A stretch of 64,000 bases of DNA from Neocallimastix lanati (nom. inval.). Taxonomy: Eukaryota; Neocallimastigomycota; Neocallimastigomycetes; Neocallimastigales; Neocallimastigaceae. The stretch lies in contig JACVTC010000032.1 in NCBI GenBank assembly GCA_016946835.1, positions 956,501-1,020,500 of the forward strand, read 5' to 3'. Positions 30,817-49,890 of the stretch are shown here, one piece after another (position 1 is the stretch's first letter; the number at the start of each line of letters is the position of its first letter). The notes below the pieces were generated by a model, which saw only the letters and a program-made list of their open reading frames with translations, searched no databases and had not been told where the DNA came from. A program made the position numbers and the translations under genes.

Positions 30817-33468
30817 ATGGCCAAAGGAAAGTATACCTCGAAGTTCACGAGTGTAACTTCTGAGCTTTTCAATGATTATTATGAAGATACGACTACTGTT
30901 ATTAGAAGGAAAATTGCTAATAATGCAAATTCTAATACTAAAAGTAACAGTGTAAGTAATAAACAAAATAAGGCTGTTTTATCTTCTAAGCCACAACAAA
31001 AAAAGGTATTTAAGAAACAAAATAATAATGCAAATAAGAAGGTTATTTCTAATGCCTTAAAGCAAACTGCTAGTTTTCTTAACAACCAAAAATTATATCA
31101 ACAAGAATTCCCAACTCTTGGACAATCATATAAATCTGCTGTTCAAAAGCCACAACAACAAATAAAACAAAAACCACAGCAACAAATAAAACAAAAACCA
31201 CAACAGCAATTGAAAAAGCAGTCTCAAAAGCTTGTAAATCAATCAGTTGTATCAAAAACTTACAGATCTCCAGCCAGTTATACTGCGAAACAAACTGAAG
31301 AACTTCTTCGTGAATTCTACTCATTATGCCAAAGTTATAATGGTATGACTTACTTCGGTAAAGCTGCTTTCCAAACAAATTCATGGTCAAAAAATCGTTC
31401 TGGAAGATGGATTAATTCATGTTCTGCCATTTCTTTAAGAAATGCCCCAGTTGTTCGTAAAATGCAACATCAAGCGTCTGTTATGAAGCAATCAAATAAA
31501 CAAACAAAACAATTTCCAGTTAAGAAACAACCAATTAAACAGTTAAGAAAGCAATCTGAAGCAAGTTTACTTCGTGAATTCAGTGACATTTGCCAATGTT
31601 ACGATGGTATGAATTACTACGGAAAGTCTGTTTTTATGAAGAATTCATGGACTAAAAATAGATCGGGTAACTGGGTTAATTCTTGCTCTGTTATTTCAAT
31701 GAGAAATGCGCCAATTGTTAGAAGAATTCAAAAACAATCTTCTAAGAAGCAACAGGTTAAGCAAGCTCCAATTAAGCAGCAAGCTCACCAAGTTCCAGTT
31801 AAGAACCAACAAATTAAAAAAGCACGTCAATCTCAGGTTACTAAGCAAACAATTCAAAAAAGAAATATAAAGATGCAATATCGTAGCATGAAGCATGTTG
31901 TTAACAGTGTTATCATGAAAGAACAACAGCAAATGAATCAGAAATGTATTGTTGCTCAACAAAATGCTTCTATGAAATTACAAAACAAGATACTTAAGCA
32001 ATTCAGAGAAAAGCAAGAGCAATTAGAAAAGAAGAAAAAACTTGAAGAACAACAAAAATTAAAAAAGCAACAAGAAATGAAGCTCCAAAAAAGAAATACA
32101 GAAAGAAAATTGAAGCAACAGCAATCCATTAAGCAATCCATTAAGCAACCATCAAATATGAAGAAGCAACAAATGGAAAAGGAAAAAAAGAGAGTTCAAA
32201 AAGTCGTTAAAAATACAAATAGAGCCGGTGCTCCAAAAAGAAATGTTAGAAAACAAACTGTAATGACTAGAAGTCAAGAAAAGAAAATCCGTAAGAAGCA
32301 AAATCTTATTAGAGCCATTAACAAAAGAATTAGTGAATTAAACGCTGAAAAAAATCAAAAACAAATTTTTAGCAAGATGGTTAAGCAAAAAACTGAACAA
32401 ATTTTAAGAAAAAATAAGCAAGCTGAAATTCAAAAAAATAAGGCTATTGATAAAGAACAAACTCAATTAAAATACCGTAATAAAGAGGCATATGAAAAAC
32501 AACAAAAACTTGTTCAAAAGAAACTTGCTAAGCAAAAGAAGCAAATTAAACAAAAAATTAATAAAAAATCTAATGGTTTAGAAGCCCAAAAGAAAAAACA
32601 ATTGGCTGAACTAAAGAACAAATTAACACCAGCTCAATTCAGCAAGATTCAAAGTATTATGCAACAAAACAGTATCCAATCAAAGGAACAAAATCTTAGA
32701 CAATTACAATCTGAACAAGCGAAGAAGAACTGGCAAGAACAAGTCAGAAAGATGAAGGCTAGACAACAAGAAATACAACAAAAGCAACAAAAACAAGCCT
32801 TAGTTAAGAAAAGATTCCAAAGTATTAAGAGAAAATTGACTCCCAAACAACAAGAAAACTTAATGAAGCAACTAAAGATGAAAGAACAACAAAAAATGAA
32901 TAAAATTGATCTTAAAAGTCATCAACCAAGAGCTAATAACAACAACAAGAAATTTGTAAAAAGACAAACCGTTAAAAAACAAGTTAGTAAACAACAACCA
33001 GTTAGACAAATGAAATATCCTGTTAGCAAGAAGCAAATAACAAAGAAGACCGAAGTTTGGACCTTTATTAATAACAATAAAAATAGTCAGAATAACAAAT
33101 CAGTTAAAAAATCAGTTCAAAAGCCAGTTCAAAAGTTAGCTCAAAAGTCAGTTCAACAAAAGACTAGTAAGTGGAGAATTATTAACACCAAACCAATGAA
33201 CTCTGCCGAAATGAAGGCTTTCAATAATGAGTTTGCAAATTTATGTAATATGTTTGAAACTACTAAATACATTACATACTCAAACTACAAGACCTGGAGC
33301 AAGAACAAGTCCGGTAAGTATGTTTCTAATGCCACTATTATTGCTGCTAGAAACGCTCCAAGAATGACGAAGGGATTATCAAAACAAATGAATTTCCGTA
33401 TGAACAAGAATCAAAATTTAAAACCCCAAAAAGTCAGAAATAATAAGAGTAACAGATCAATGTACTAA
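30817..33468 (+). CDS. Gln/Lys-rich protein with a three-copy 'SKNxSG...RNAP' domain, function unknown
   Basis: Intronless, 883 residues, ATG in a good context (A at -3), ended by TAA. I do not recognise the family. A domain of about 53 residues occurs three times: ~161-213, ~248-300 and ~800-850. Its shared pattern is a Leu/Phe-x-x-EF start, LC or IC, then WSKN-x-SG, an aromatic-Val/Ile-Asn step and a terminal RNAP. Copies 1 and 2 are close; copy 3 is more diverged. Between them (~330-700) is a Lys/Gln/Glu-rich, probably coiled-coil region of very low complexity. Near residue 97 there is an EFPTLG motif. No signal peptide, membrane segment or enzyme signature is seen. It is very basic, so nucleic-acid or ribosome binding is possible, but that is a guess. 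The single long frame argues that it is a live gene. Confidence 0.85.
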   Translation: MAKGKYTSKFTSVTSELFNDYYEDTTTVIRRKIANNANSNTKSNSVSNKQNKAVLSSKPQQKKVFKKQNNNANKKVISNALKQTASFLNNQKLYQQEFPTLGQSYKSAVQKPQQQIKQKPQQQIKQKPQQQLKKQSQKLVNQSVVSKTYRSPASYTAKQTEELLREFYSLCQSYNGMTYFGKAAFQTNSWSKNRSGRWINSCSAISLRNAPVVRKMQHQASVMKQSNKQTKQFPVKKQPIKQLRKQSEASLLREFSDICQCYDGMNYYGKSVFMKNSWTKNRSGNWVNSCSVISMRNAPIVRRIQKQSSKKQQVKQAPIKQQAHQVPVKNQQIKKARQSQVTKQTIQKRNIKMQYRSMKHVVNSVIMKEQQQMNQKCIVAQQNASMKLQNKILKQFREKQEQLEKKKKLEEQQKLKKQQEMKLQKRNTERKLKQQQSIKQSIKQPSNMKKQQMEKEKKRVQKVVKNTNRAGAPKRNVRKQTVMTRSQEKKIRKKQNLIRAINKRISELNAEKNQKQIFSKMVKQKTEQILRKNKQAEIQKNKAIDKEQTQLKYRNKEAYEKQQKLVQKKLAKQKKQIKQKINKKSNGLEAQKKKQLAELKNKLTPAQFSKIQSIMQQNSIQSKEQNLRQLQSEQAKKNWQEQVRKMKARQQEIQQKQQKQALVKKRFQSIKRKLTPKQQENLMKQLKMKEQQKMNKIDLKSHQPRANNNNKKFVKRQTVKKQVSKQQPVRQMKYPVSKKQITKKTEVWTFINNNKNSQNNKSVKKSVQKPVQKLAQKSVQQKTSKWRIINTKPMNSAEMKAFNNEFANLCNMFETTKYITYSNYKTWSKNKSGKYVSNATIIAARNAPRMTKGLSKQMNFRMNKNQNLKPQKVRNNKSNRSMY

Positions 33469-34940
33469 ATGGTTTAGAAGAGTTTCATAATGTTTTTTGT
33501 TTTAAAATTTAAAAAAAAAAAAAAAAAAATAATAAAAAAATATAAAATAAATTAAAATAATTATTATATTTAATTATTTATTATATTAAAATTATTTTTA
33601 TTATAAATAATTATTTATTATTAAAATTATTTTTATATTTTTTTAGAAAAAAGAAAAAAGAAAAAAAAATAATAAAAAAATATATAAAATAAAAATATAT
33701 ATAAAATAAAAATATATATAAAAATAATTAACATGTGTAAAGATTTGGATTTTTTATATATAAATTTTTTTATGTGTAAAATAATTAGAATCTATAAGAT
33801 TTGAAAAATGTGAAGTATAAAATTTTAAATATACAGTTAAAAAGTGTATTTTAATAATTAATTATTTAAAAATTTATTTATTATTTAATTTCAATAATAT
33901 ATAAAAATATACTTTTTAGAGCAATATTTATATAATTTAATATCAAAATATCATAGAATAGTAGTAGTAGATAACTAGAAAAATAAGTAAATTTTCTAAA
34001 TATAATATAAAAATATTATAAGAAGTACTATTTAATTAGTAGAAAACTAGAATAAAAAATACAATAAATAAATTTTCTAAATACAAATAATAAACATAAT
34101 ATAAATAATAATATTTAAAATTTATATTAATATTGTTTATAATGTTTGTAACCTTTTCTTTAACCAAAATTTATTATCTTCTTTCATAGTAATATATATA
34201 ACACATTAATAATCTTATTAATTTTTATTTCCAATTTCATTGCTAAATTTTCATTTTATTATTATACCCTTTTTCTCAAATTTAAATATTTTTTCAATTT
34301 ATTTTTTATTTCATGTTACTATTTTAAATATTATTATGTTCTAATTGGATAAATAATATCTATTTTTTTTATTAATTCTATGTTTTTTTTTTTTTTTTAA
34401 AAAAATACATTCATGTAATTAATAAATGTATAAATAAATAAAGTTAAAAGTTCACAATAATTAAGACTACAAAAAAAATTTATAAAAATTTTAAAATTAT
34501 TTAATACTCAGAAAGATGCCAAAGCTGTTGTACAAGAATAATTGAAAAGGGTGGTAATTAATAACAAAACTTTCAGATTTACGACGGAAGACATTCGATT
34601 TTTTTATAGAACGTCCATTAGTCTTTCGTGGCTTTTCGACGAAAATTTCGATCAGATATATAATCTCAAAGATAGAACATAATTTGTTATCCAACTGTTT
34701 TGTTTCACAAGTTAATTATAAAGTACGAAAATAGTACGGAAGTGTAAACAGCAATTTTCAGTGAAAATTTTGAAAAGGAAGTTGATTATATTATCCGAAA
34801 CTAGGTTAGATATATTTTTGATTACCCTGGGGATATGAACTATGAAATTTCGAGTAAAAGCTATCCAAATTTTGATATAAAACATCAAAGTTTAATATAT
34901 ACAAAAAAAAAAAAAAAAAAAAAAAAACACTTCTGCGATT
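33469..34940. other. Intergenic AT-rich DNA
   Basis: No supported gene. It begins with the probable 3' UTR of the upstream gene and A/T homopolymers (33510-33530). After about 34490 the base composition becomes less extreme. Short minus-strand frames (34497-34694 and 34806-35009) have no recognisable content. Confidence 0.5.
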
Positions 34941-36240
34941 ACTAGCACAAGTTAAATTTTGAAGAAATTGATGATTATGAGGTAGTAATGTAAGTCTTTG
35001 ATTTATCATTGAATTTGGCCGGCTGTAAGTGTTTTAAAACGGGTTTTAATTTCAGTGGATTCTCAAACACTTTCTACAGTGAAGAAATCTGAGCCATATT
35101 TTTTACTAAAGAAAACAAGCATTATTATTTAATGATGAAATGATAAAGTGAGTAATTGCAAATGCAGTAACGGATTGATGTTTTTCAAGTCGGATCAACT
35201 AGACAAAATTATTATGTTGTGTTTGGCGGAGATTTGGCATCTCAAAGCTTGTTATTTCGAAAGAATAAATAGAGGGGCAATGCCTCTTTATTTTTAAAGT
35301 ATTAAATTATTAAAAAAGATTAAATTTTAAGATATAATAATTTTATAATCACATTGTGAGAATATTGCAAATTATGAGAGACTGTTTTACTAATTAGGTT
35401 TGTAAATAATAAACTTAGAGCTCAACAAGTTTTTGCTTTCTTTAAATGCTTTGTTATCACAGTATTGTATCTTAAAAAAGCTAAGCATGACTCTATTAAT
35501 AATAGATCTCGCAGGCATGATCTTATCTTTAAACCAAGACACATCTACTATGATTGAGTTCTTTTTTATATAAAAAAGTTTAGAGTTTTTCCAGTACTAA
35601 GCTGAAATAAAAAAAGAATACAATAATAACGAATTTGACATGTTTTGCTCTTTTTTAAACCCAGTAGCTTACGATATTAGTTCTGAAATATATTGGAATA
35701 CAAATATTGAGGATATAATGAATAATACGTATTTATTTTTTTCTTTAGAATCAAGAACTGCTCAAGAAATCAAGAGTAACTTAGTACACCGTTTATACAA
35801 AGGCATTTTTTCAGAATTAAATTCCTTCTCTCAGAACAAAACTGTCTCTCACTCGTGTCTCTCTCGTACAAAATCGTAATAGTTCTAAATCATTGAAAGT
35901 ATTTGTTTATAAATGAGTTAGATAAAACATCAACTTCAAGTAATTCAAATTTCTCAAACACTAATTGCCAGTATTTAATTTATGTCGCCGATGTAGAAGT
36001 CTGTCGTTATGAAATCATAAAACTTTATATGGAAAAAACTTTTTTTGCTTAAAATAACATGGACGAAAGCCTCTAAAATCTACGTCTTAGATTTCAAAAA
36101 GGACATTTACAAAAATAATTTAAAAAATTACAAGCAAAGCAAGAATCATCCAAAGATAACGTGTTTAGAAACCATAAATCCAAACCTTTGGGCCATATAT
36201 TCCAAATATGACCATACATAAAAAACTTTAAACAAATTAA
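34941..36240 (+). pseudogene. Unidentified decayed coding DNA
   Basis: This is a less AT-rich island in which the plus strand gives several protein-like stretches in different frames, separated by stops. About 35158-35315 reads CKCSNGLMFFKSDQ and on to AEIWHLKACYFERIN; about 35405-35555 reads KLRAQQVFAFFKCF and on to NNRSRRHDLIFKPRHIYYD; 35640-35879 is an open frame of 79 residues (AYDISSEIYWNTNIED); about 36076-36220 reads SKIYVLDFKKDIYKNN and on to INPNLWAIYSKYD. I cannot name the family. The lack of one frame or of good splice sites suggests a dead gene or transposon. Confidence 0.4.
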
Positions 36241-36476
36241 TTATCTATTATTAAATTCATTATGAGAAAAAAAAAAAAAAACACTTTATTAAAATATTTT
36301 ATATATTTAATTTATAATATATTAGAATATTATTTCTTTGTATATTTCTTTGAAATATTATTGATTATTTTTAAATTAGCCAATCAAATTATAGTTAATT
36401 TTTTGAAAAGAAATTATGTTTTTTAATAAAATATTTTTCTTTCTCTCACATTTTTGCACGTAGGATTTGTATTAAA

Positions 36477-37051
36477 ATGGTATAAAATATTTTATTTTTA
36501 TATTGATGTTACGAATATAATATAATGTCTTTGAATATTTTAATTTTAGAGGAAATTATTATGAAATAGCTTTTTCATTAATCCATCCATCTAATAAATA
36601 ATTGATTGGTAATATATATATATATGAATTTATAGCCAAAACAAGTTAAAGAAATCAAGGATTTCCTTATCATTGCCAGACGCAAGGACGCTGAATGTAT
36701 ATATTAATAGTAATTGCATTTAAAGAATTAAGAATATTTATTGAATTGAAATTAATATGTACTATTATTATTTTGAATAAATATAGCTGTTAAGATTAAG
36801 AAGAACAACAGACAAACCAAATTCAAGGTTAGATGTTCAAAATACCTCTACACCCTTGTTGTCAACGACCAATCAAAGGTTAAGAAACTTAAGCAAAGTT
36901 TACCACCAGGTATATTAATAATTAATTTAAGATTAATATATATGTTTTATATTGAAATGCATTTAATTTTAATATATTAATTTTTACATTTATGATATTT
37001 CAAAAAATATAATATTTTAATATAATAGAACTTAAGGTCATCAACATCTAA
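36477..37051 (+). CDS. RPL38: 60S ribosomal protein eL38
   Basis: Four exons: 36477-36479 (the ATG alone), 36636-36696, 36787-36909 and 37029-37051. They give 69 residues, against about 70-78 in the family. The start reads [20 protein letters not shown], followed by [23 protein letters not shown] and [12 protein letters not shown], all hallmarks of eL38, a small protein of the large ribosomal subunit. Introns of 156, 90 and 119 bases have GTATAA/GTATAT donors and TAG acceptors. A first exon consisting only of the start codon is a common layout in fungal ribosomal protein genes. Codon choice is far less AT-biased (many AAG, GTC, ACC, ATC) than in neighbouring genes, as expected of a highly expressed gene. 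The gene converges on the kinase gene. Confidence 0.95.
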
Positions 37052-37594
37052 AATGGTTGATTAATAAATTATTGATTCTGGATAACGTGCATTTAAATAA
37101 ATAAAATTATTTAAAATTCATAAAAACAAATAACAATAAAAATAATGTGTGTATTTTGTAGTTTTTAGTAATTTTGGATTAAATTTTGAAAAATTACAAA
37201 AATTAATATATCGTCGGTATAAAAGATAGAGAGAAAAAGATTGTACACAAAATTATTTTTAAATATTAATAAATAATATTGAGTAAATTTAAAATTTTTA
37301 TAATTAAAAAATGAAATATTTTTTTTTTGAAATGTGTAAGTTGAATATTAATTTTTTTTAAAAAAGAAAAAATGAAATATTTCAGAAATAAATTTGTTAT
37401 AAGGAATAAAGAAAGTTTTTGAAAAATTTTTTTTATTTACTATTATATGCAATATATTTTAGTATATACATTTTTTAATTTATCAAAATTTGTTATTCGT
37501 ATTAATAATTTTACCACTTCGATTATTAATAGCAATTATTAAAAATAGGTTTACATTATTTTATTATAAATAAAAAAAAATAAAAAAATAATTA
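37052..37594. other. Intergenic gap between convergent genes
   Basis: 543 bases of AT-rich DNA between the stop codons of RPL38 and the kinase gene. It must hold both 3' UTRs. No other feature is seen. Confidence 0.6.
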
Positions 37595-43940
<6,346 letters not shown>

Positions 43941-46482
43941 TTAATAGTTTCTACGTTTGAATGTTGAATTAATTATTGGTGTACGAGTAAAATCTGACTT
44001 TAAAGAATTCATTAAACTGAAATTACTATTTGACATTGATGAATTATTTATATTTGGATTAAGACTATCTTTATGCTGTCCTGGTGTTTGAAGCATAAAA
44101 GATAATGGATTCGTTAAAGTTTCACTCGAAGAATAAGTACGACTTGGTTCTCTGTTTTTTAATAAGGAAGATGAATTCAATATAGAAGATGAAGTAATAT
44201 GGTTATTGGAATTAAATGATTTTTTATTCATAAGATTAAAGGATGATATATTATTTGATTTCACTATAGATGTCGGGGTTTTATTTATAGTATTCGATTT
44301 ATTTGTATTTATTATTGTATTATTAAATTTCTTTAAACTTTGAGAATAATTTAAAATACTTCCTGAATTATTATAACCGTAATTATATTTTGAATTGACA
44401 TTATCATTTTCGTTCATATTATCCTTACTATTCTTGTTTTGTAAAAATGGATTATGTTCCATGCAAGGGTTTAAAACTTGACTTAATAATTCGATACCCT
44501 TAGTATCTAAATTGAAAAGTCTGATAAAAAAATTAATAATAATAATAATAAATAATAAATAAAAATTTATATATATTATTAAATAATTTATAATAATAAA
44601 TATAAATTATAAGCATTAATATACATATATAGATTAAAGAAAATAAATAAATGAATAAAATAAAATAAAATAAAATAAAATAAAATAAAATAAAATAAAA
44701 TAAAATAAAGTAAAATAAAATAAAATAAAATAAAATAAAATAAAATAAAATAAAATAAAATAAAATAAAATAAAATAAAATAAAATAAAATAAAATAAAA
44801 TAAAATAAAATAAAATAAAATAAATAGTAGAATATAAGTATAAAGTACAGATTGAATAAAATAAAATAAAATAAAATAAATAGTAGAATATAAGTATAAA
44901 GTACAGATTGAATAAAATAAAATAAAATAAAATAAAATAAAATAAAATAAAATAAAATAAAATAAAATAAAATAAAATAAAATAAAATAAAATAAAATAA
45001 AATAAAATAAAATAAAATAAAATAAAATAAAATAAAATAAAATAAAATAAAATAAAATAAAATAAAATAAAATAAAATAAAATAAAATAAAATAAAATAA
45101 AATAAAATAAAATAAAATAAAATAAAATAAAATAAAATAAAATAAAATAAAATAAAATAAAATAAAATAAAATAAAATAAAATAAAATAAAATAAAATAA
45201 AATAAAATAAAATAAAATAAAATAAAATAAAATAAAATAAAATAAAATAAAATAAAATAAAATAAAATAAAATAAAATAAAATAAAATAAATAGTAGAAT
45301 ATAAGTATAAAGTACAGATTGAATAAAATAAAATAAAATAAAATAAAATAAATAGTAGAATATAAGTATAAAGTACAGATTGAATAAAATAAAATAAAAT
45401 AAAATAAAATAAAATAAAATAAATAGTAGAATATAAGTATAAAGTACAGATTGAATAAAATAAAATAAAATAAAATAAAATAAAATAAAATAAAATAAAA
45501 TAAAATAAAATAAAATAAAATAAAATAAAATAAAATAAAATAAAATAAAATAAAATAAAATAAAATAAAATAAAATAAAATAAAATAAAATAAAATAAAA
45601 TAAAATAAAATAAAATAAAATAAAATAAAATAAAATAAAATAAAATAAAATAAAATAAAATAAAATAAAATAAAATAAAATAAAATAAAATAAAATAAAA
45701 TAAAATAAAATAAAATAAAATAAAATAAAATAAAATAAAATAAAATAAAATAAAATAAAATAAAATAAAATAAAATAAAATAAAATTTTAGATATTCAAA
45801 TATCTAAATACTTTATTAATATTAAAAATCTTATTATTAAAATATTTAATTATAAGTACCCCAAATATCCAGAATGCTCTAACTTGAAGAAATATAAGAA
45901 TAAGCATATAGTTTGGAATAAATTATTACGTTTCTATTATTTAAATAATAATATATTCAATTTATTAATTAGGACAAATTGTAAAATACTCTATATACAC
46001 ATAAATATATAAACTTACAGGATAAACGCCCCATATACATCCACGTGCAATAAATGAATATCTTGGTGGGTACTTCTCAACTTGCTTAATTTGAATGTGT
46101 TCTAAATCTATTAAAAAAAATATAAATGTATTTAATAATAATAATATAATAATAATAAACATATATATATTTATTTATTTAAGTAATAATATATATATTA
46201 TTATCAATATTCATTATAATTTATTTATTTAATTTTTTTAAATAAATAAAATAAAATTTTACTTACATGGACTATGTTTACCATCTTTAGAAACATAATA
46301 ATCATTAGTAAAAGTATTATTTGAACCTTGGCCTGGCATTTGGAAATCCATATATGAACAGAATAAATGTAAAATAATCTATTTAAATAAATTTTTTTTA
46401 ATGAAAAGATATTTGAATAAATTTTATAATATATATATATTAATAAAAATAATAAAAATAATAAAAAAAAAATTACAAATAA

Positions 46483-46527
<45 letters not shown>

Positions 46528-49500
46528 GAATTTTACTTCAGCATCAGTTGGAAATCTTTCTTGATTCCAAGCCTTTCCGTTCCAATCTGAACCACTATCC
46601 CATCTGTATGCTGCTAAGCAACCACCTCTAGCTAAAGCTATTGTAATTAAAAAAATAATATATTTTATTATTATTATTAGTATTACATTATTAATAATAA
46701 TATTATATTATTGATAATAATATATTATATATAAATATTAACATAATTAATTTATAAAATAAAATAAAATAAAAAAATATTAATCATTACTTTTTATTCT
46801 TTCAATAATATAACCTCTACAGTGATAATCACCAATCATCAAACATTTTTCTAACTTTATTCTTTCTTGAGTAACTGGATTCTATAAAAATTATATATAT
46901 AAATTTTATATAATTAATAATAATATTATTATTATTAAAGTGATGATGAGGATGATGATTTATTTTATCTTTATGTTTTAGAAATAATAAATTATTCATA
47001 TAAAAAAATATATAAAATAAAAATTATTTATAATTATTACATCTTTATATAATTGAATAAAATCAATTAAATTCTTTGGTTGAGCCTTTATTTGATTTTG
47101 AGAACCAAACATACCATTGCTAGTATTCATTGAAAAACTGTTAACTTGCTTATTATTATTATCTAAAAAATTAATAATAATATAAAATAATAATTATAAT
47201 GGAAATATTAATAAGTATATTTTATTAAAATATAAACATTAAAGAATAAATGCAAAATATTAAGAAAAAGGAAAGAAGAAGAAAAAAAACTTACTACTAG
47301 AAGAATTTAAAGAAAGAGCAGCATTTAAAGCTGCAGCATTATCAATTAAAGATGCATTAGTACAACTTAAAAATTCTAAATTATTATCTGCTAATATTTT
47401 ATCAACAATTTCAATTTGTTTAACAATCGGTGTAAGAATTTTTTGAGAAAGCCACTAAATAAAGTAAAGGTTTAAACATTAAAATTCATTAAATATTAAA
47501 ATGATTACATTTATATTTCATTATGTTATATTATTATTATATAAAATATTAAGAATAAATAATAACAACAATTATAAAATAATAATAATAATTACTTTTC
47601 TTAAATTTTCCGTCCAACAATCTAAATAGGATTCAACCTGAAGTTCATTAATAACCCATTGAGGATGTTTGTATGGAAGCCCTCCAATAATCTCTGGTAT
47701 AACTCTATCCATTCCTGTATTGACACTTGGAAGTGCAGATTGATAACTTGGAAGAGGTAATTGTATTCTTGAAGTCATTAAAGTATAATTATTTTTTTGA
47801 TTGAAGTATGTTGGTTTTTGGGTTGGAGATTGAACAACTAAATAAATTTAAAAGAAAAAAAAAATAAATAATAATAATAATAATAATATATATAGAATAC
47901 ATATTAATTATATATAATAATAAATAAAATAAATTTATTAATTTATAGCAGTATTAAACTAAAATTATTATAAAAAAAAAAGTAAAACAAAAATTAATAA
48001 TAATAATAATAATAAAATAAAATAAATAAATATACCATTAGCACATTTTTGGTCATTATATTCATCAAATAAATCATTAATAACTTTTGGATCACGAATT
48101 GGTTCTTCATTCATCAAAACTAATTATTAAAAATTAAATTATATTTAATTAAAAAAAAAAAAAATAAAAAATAAATAAATAAATAAATAAATAAATAAAA
48201 CAATCAAAAATATTAATAACCATTAATCATTATAATAATAATAAATTCGTTAACAACATACATGAAACATTATGGCCACGAATTGGAGTTTCAGTTACAG
48301 TATATTTAATTTTAGATTGTTTGGAAGGAGTAGATGAATTTAATTGTTTTTCTTTCATTGGTGTTAACGAAAGAAAAGTTGAAGTCTTCTTCTTAATACT
48401 TTTTTATTTATAATATATATATATAATTAGTTTTTATAAGATAATATTATTTATTACTTATTAATAATTTTTTTAAAATAAATTTATACCCATTCTGATT
48501 TTTAGCAATAATCATATCTCTTGCTTTTTTAACTTCTGGTGTTGTCTTTATATCATTAATAATAATAATAATAATAATTTTAATTATTGTCAATAACTAC
48601 TTTAATTTTACTTTTTTCATTTAAAAAATGAATAAAAAAAATAATAATTTATACATACGAAATCATTTTCTTTATTTTGGGCTAATTTTCTTAATTCTTT
48701 TTATATAAATACATTATATAAATTTCATCATAAAAAAATTTAATAATTAATTTTTTTATTACTTGATAAAATATATATGTAAAGTATGAAAGATTTTATT
48801 CAATAAAGTTTACATACCTCTTGTTTTCTTTTCACTTTTCATTAATAAAGTTCTATTATTAATAGCTTTTAATAAACATTCAATAATATTATATATACTA
48901 AAAAATAACAATAAACCAACTAGCATTTTTTAATATTATTAAATATGTTAATAATAAAAAAAATAATTAATTAACATAAAGTACTTAATATATAAACAAA
49001 ATTAATAATAATGTAATTTTAATTTACAAATAAACATACTTGTAATTTTAAGTAAAGTTTGACCATAGGTAGCATCACTTAATTTTTGACTAAATGCCCT
49101 TTATATATATACACATTTGTAATTATATTAAAAACAAATTAATATAAGAATTTAATTATTTATTTATTTAATAAAAATTAAAAACATTTTATATTAATTT
49201 ACCAACTTACTTTAAAAATTCTTTATACCAAGTAAAAATAAGTAAACTAAGAACACAAACATTGAAATATAATTTTGATTTTGAAACATCAGTATATCCT
49301 TTTAATGACCGTAATTTTAATTCTTCATAAAATTCAGATCTTTCCCATTTACCATTTAATTTTTTCTTTATAGGAATTTCCTTGCTATTATTAACATTTT
49401 TCATAATGGGTCTAAAAAGAATATCTTTAATTCTTAAAGTTGAATTTTTTGATGTATCCTTTGATCTTGAACGATAATTAGATACGCTTGATCTTGGCGT

Positions 49501-49890
49501 TATATATGGTGTATATTTTGGAGTAGTCGCAGGATATGGGGTATTCATATATGGTGTTGTCATTGGGAATGGAGTTTGGGAAGTTGTTGTCATAGTACTA
49601 GCACCTTTTAAAACAGATCCTGGTGCATTAGTATGGTATGGTGTAGAAGGATAGCGTTGAGTTAAAATTGAATTTTGATGTTCTAAAATAGATGAAGAAC
49701 GTAAAATACTTTGTTCTTTTTGTGGAATTGGAGTCATAAAATTACTTTGTGTTAAAGTTGAATTTAATCCAGATTTCGTGGAATAAGATCTTAATTTCGG
49801 TGAACTAAGTGATGGGGATTTCAATGGATTGTATGATGTTATAGGTTGTTTACCTGGAGTTTCTAATTTTCTATTTTCAAAAAAAGCCAT
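43941..49890 (-). CDS. TMEM209-like nuclear-envelope membrane protein
   Basis: Sixteen exons by hand: 49211-49890, 49040-49098, 48818-48919, 48659-48696, 48490-48545, 48262-48398, 48036-48119, 47596-47837, 47295-47454, 47041-47162, 46791-46881, 46537-46637, 46267-46378, 46019-46107, 45860-45933 and 43941-44520; 908 residues, phases closing. The Ser/Pro/Thr-rich N-terminus (1-200) is followed by two hydrophobic helices (~208-223 and ~247-263) and the conserved domain (Pfam name 'Cytochrome B561, N-terminal'): WLSQKILTPIVKQIE (~467), LARGGCLAAYRWDSGSDWNG (~592), PTDAE then LHLFCSYMD (~625), and RNNLFQTICLFLYFF (~693). Human TMEM209 (561 aa) has the same blocks in the same order and is reported at the nuclear envelope with NUP205. 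The Asn/Ser-rich C-terminal tail (~740-908) is extra. The last intron is 1339 bases and contains a pentamer array. Confidence 0.85.
44652..45785 (-). repeat. TAAAA pentamer array with spacer units inside the last intron of the TMEM209-like gene
   Basis: Reverse-complement form of the array at 25806-27085, with five copies of the same spacer (about 44823-44855, 44879-44912, 45290-45324, 45350-45382 and 45421-45454). It occupies most of the 1339-base intron 44521-45859. Confidence 0.95.

Noticed and set aside
34497-35009. Two short minus-strand frames as genes
   Set aside because: No recognisable domain, low-complexity neighbours, and no splice or family support.
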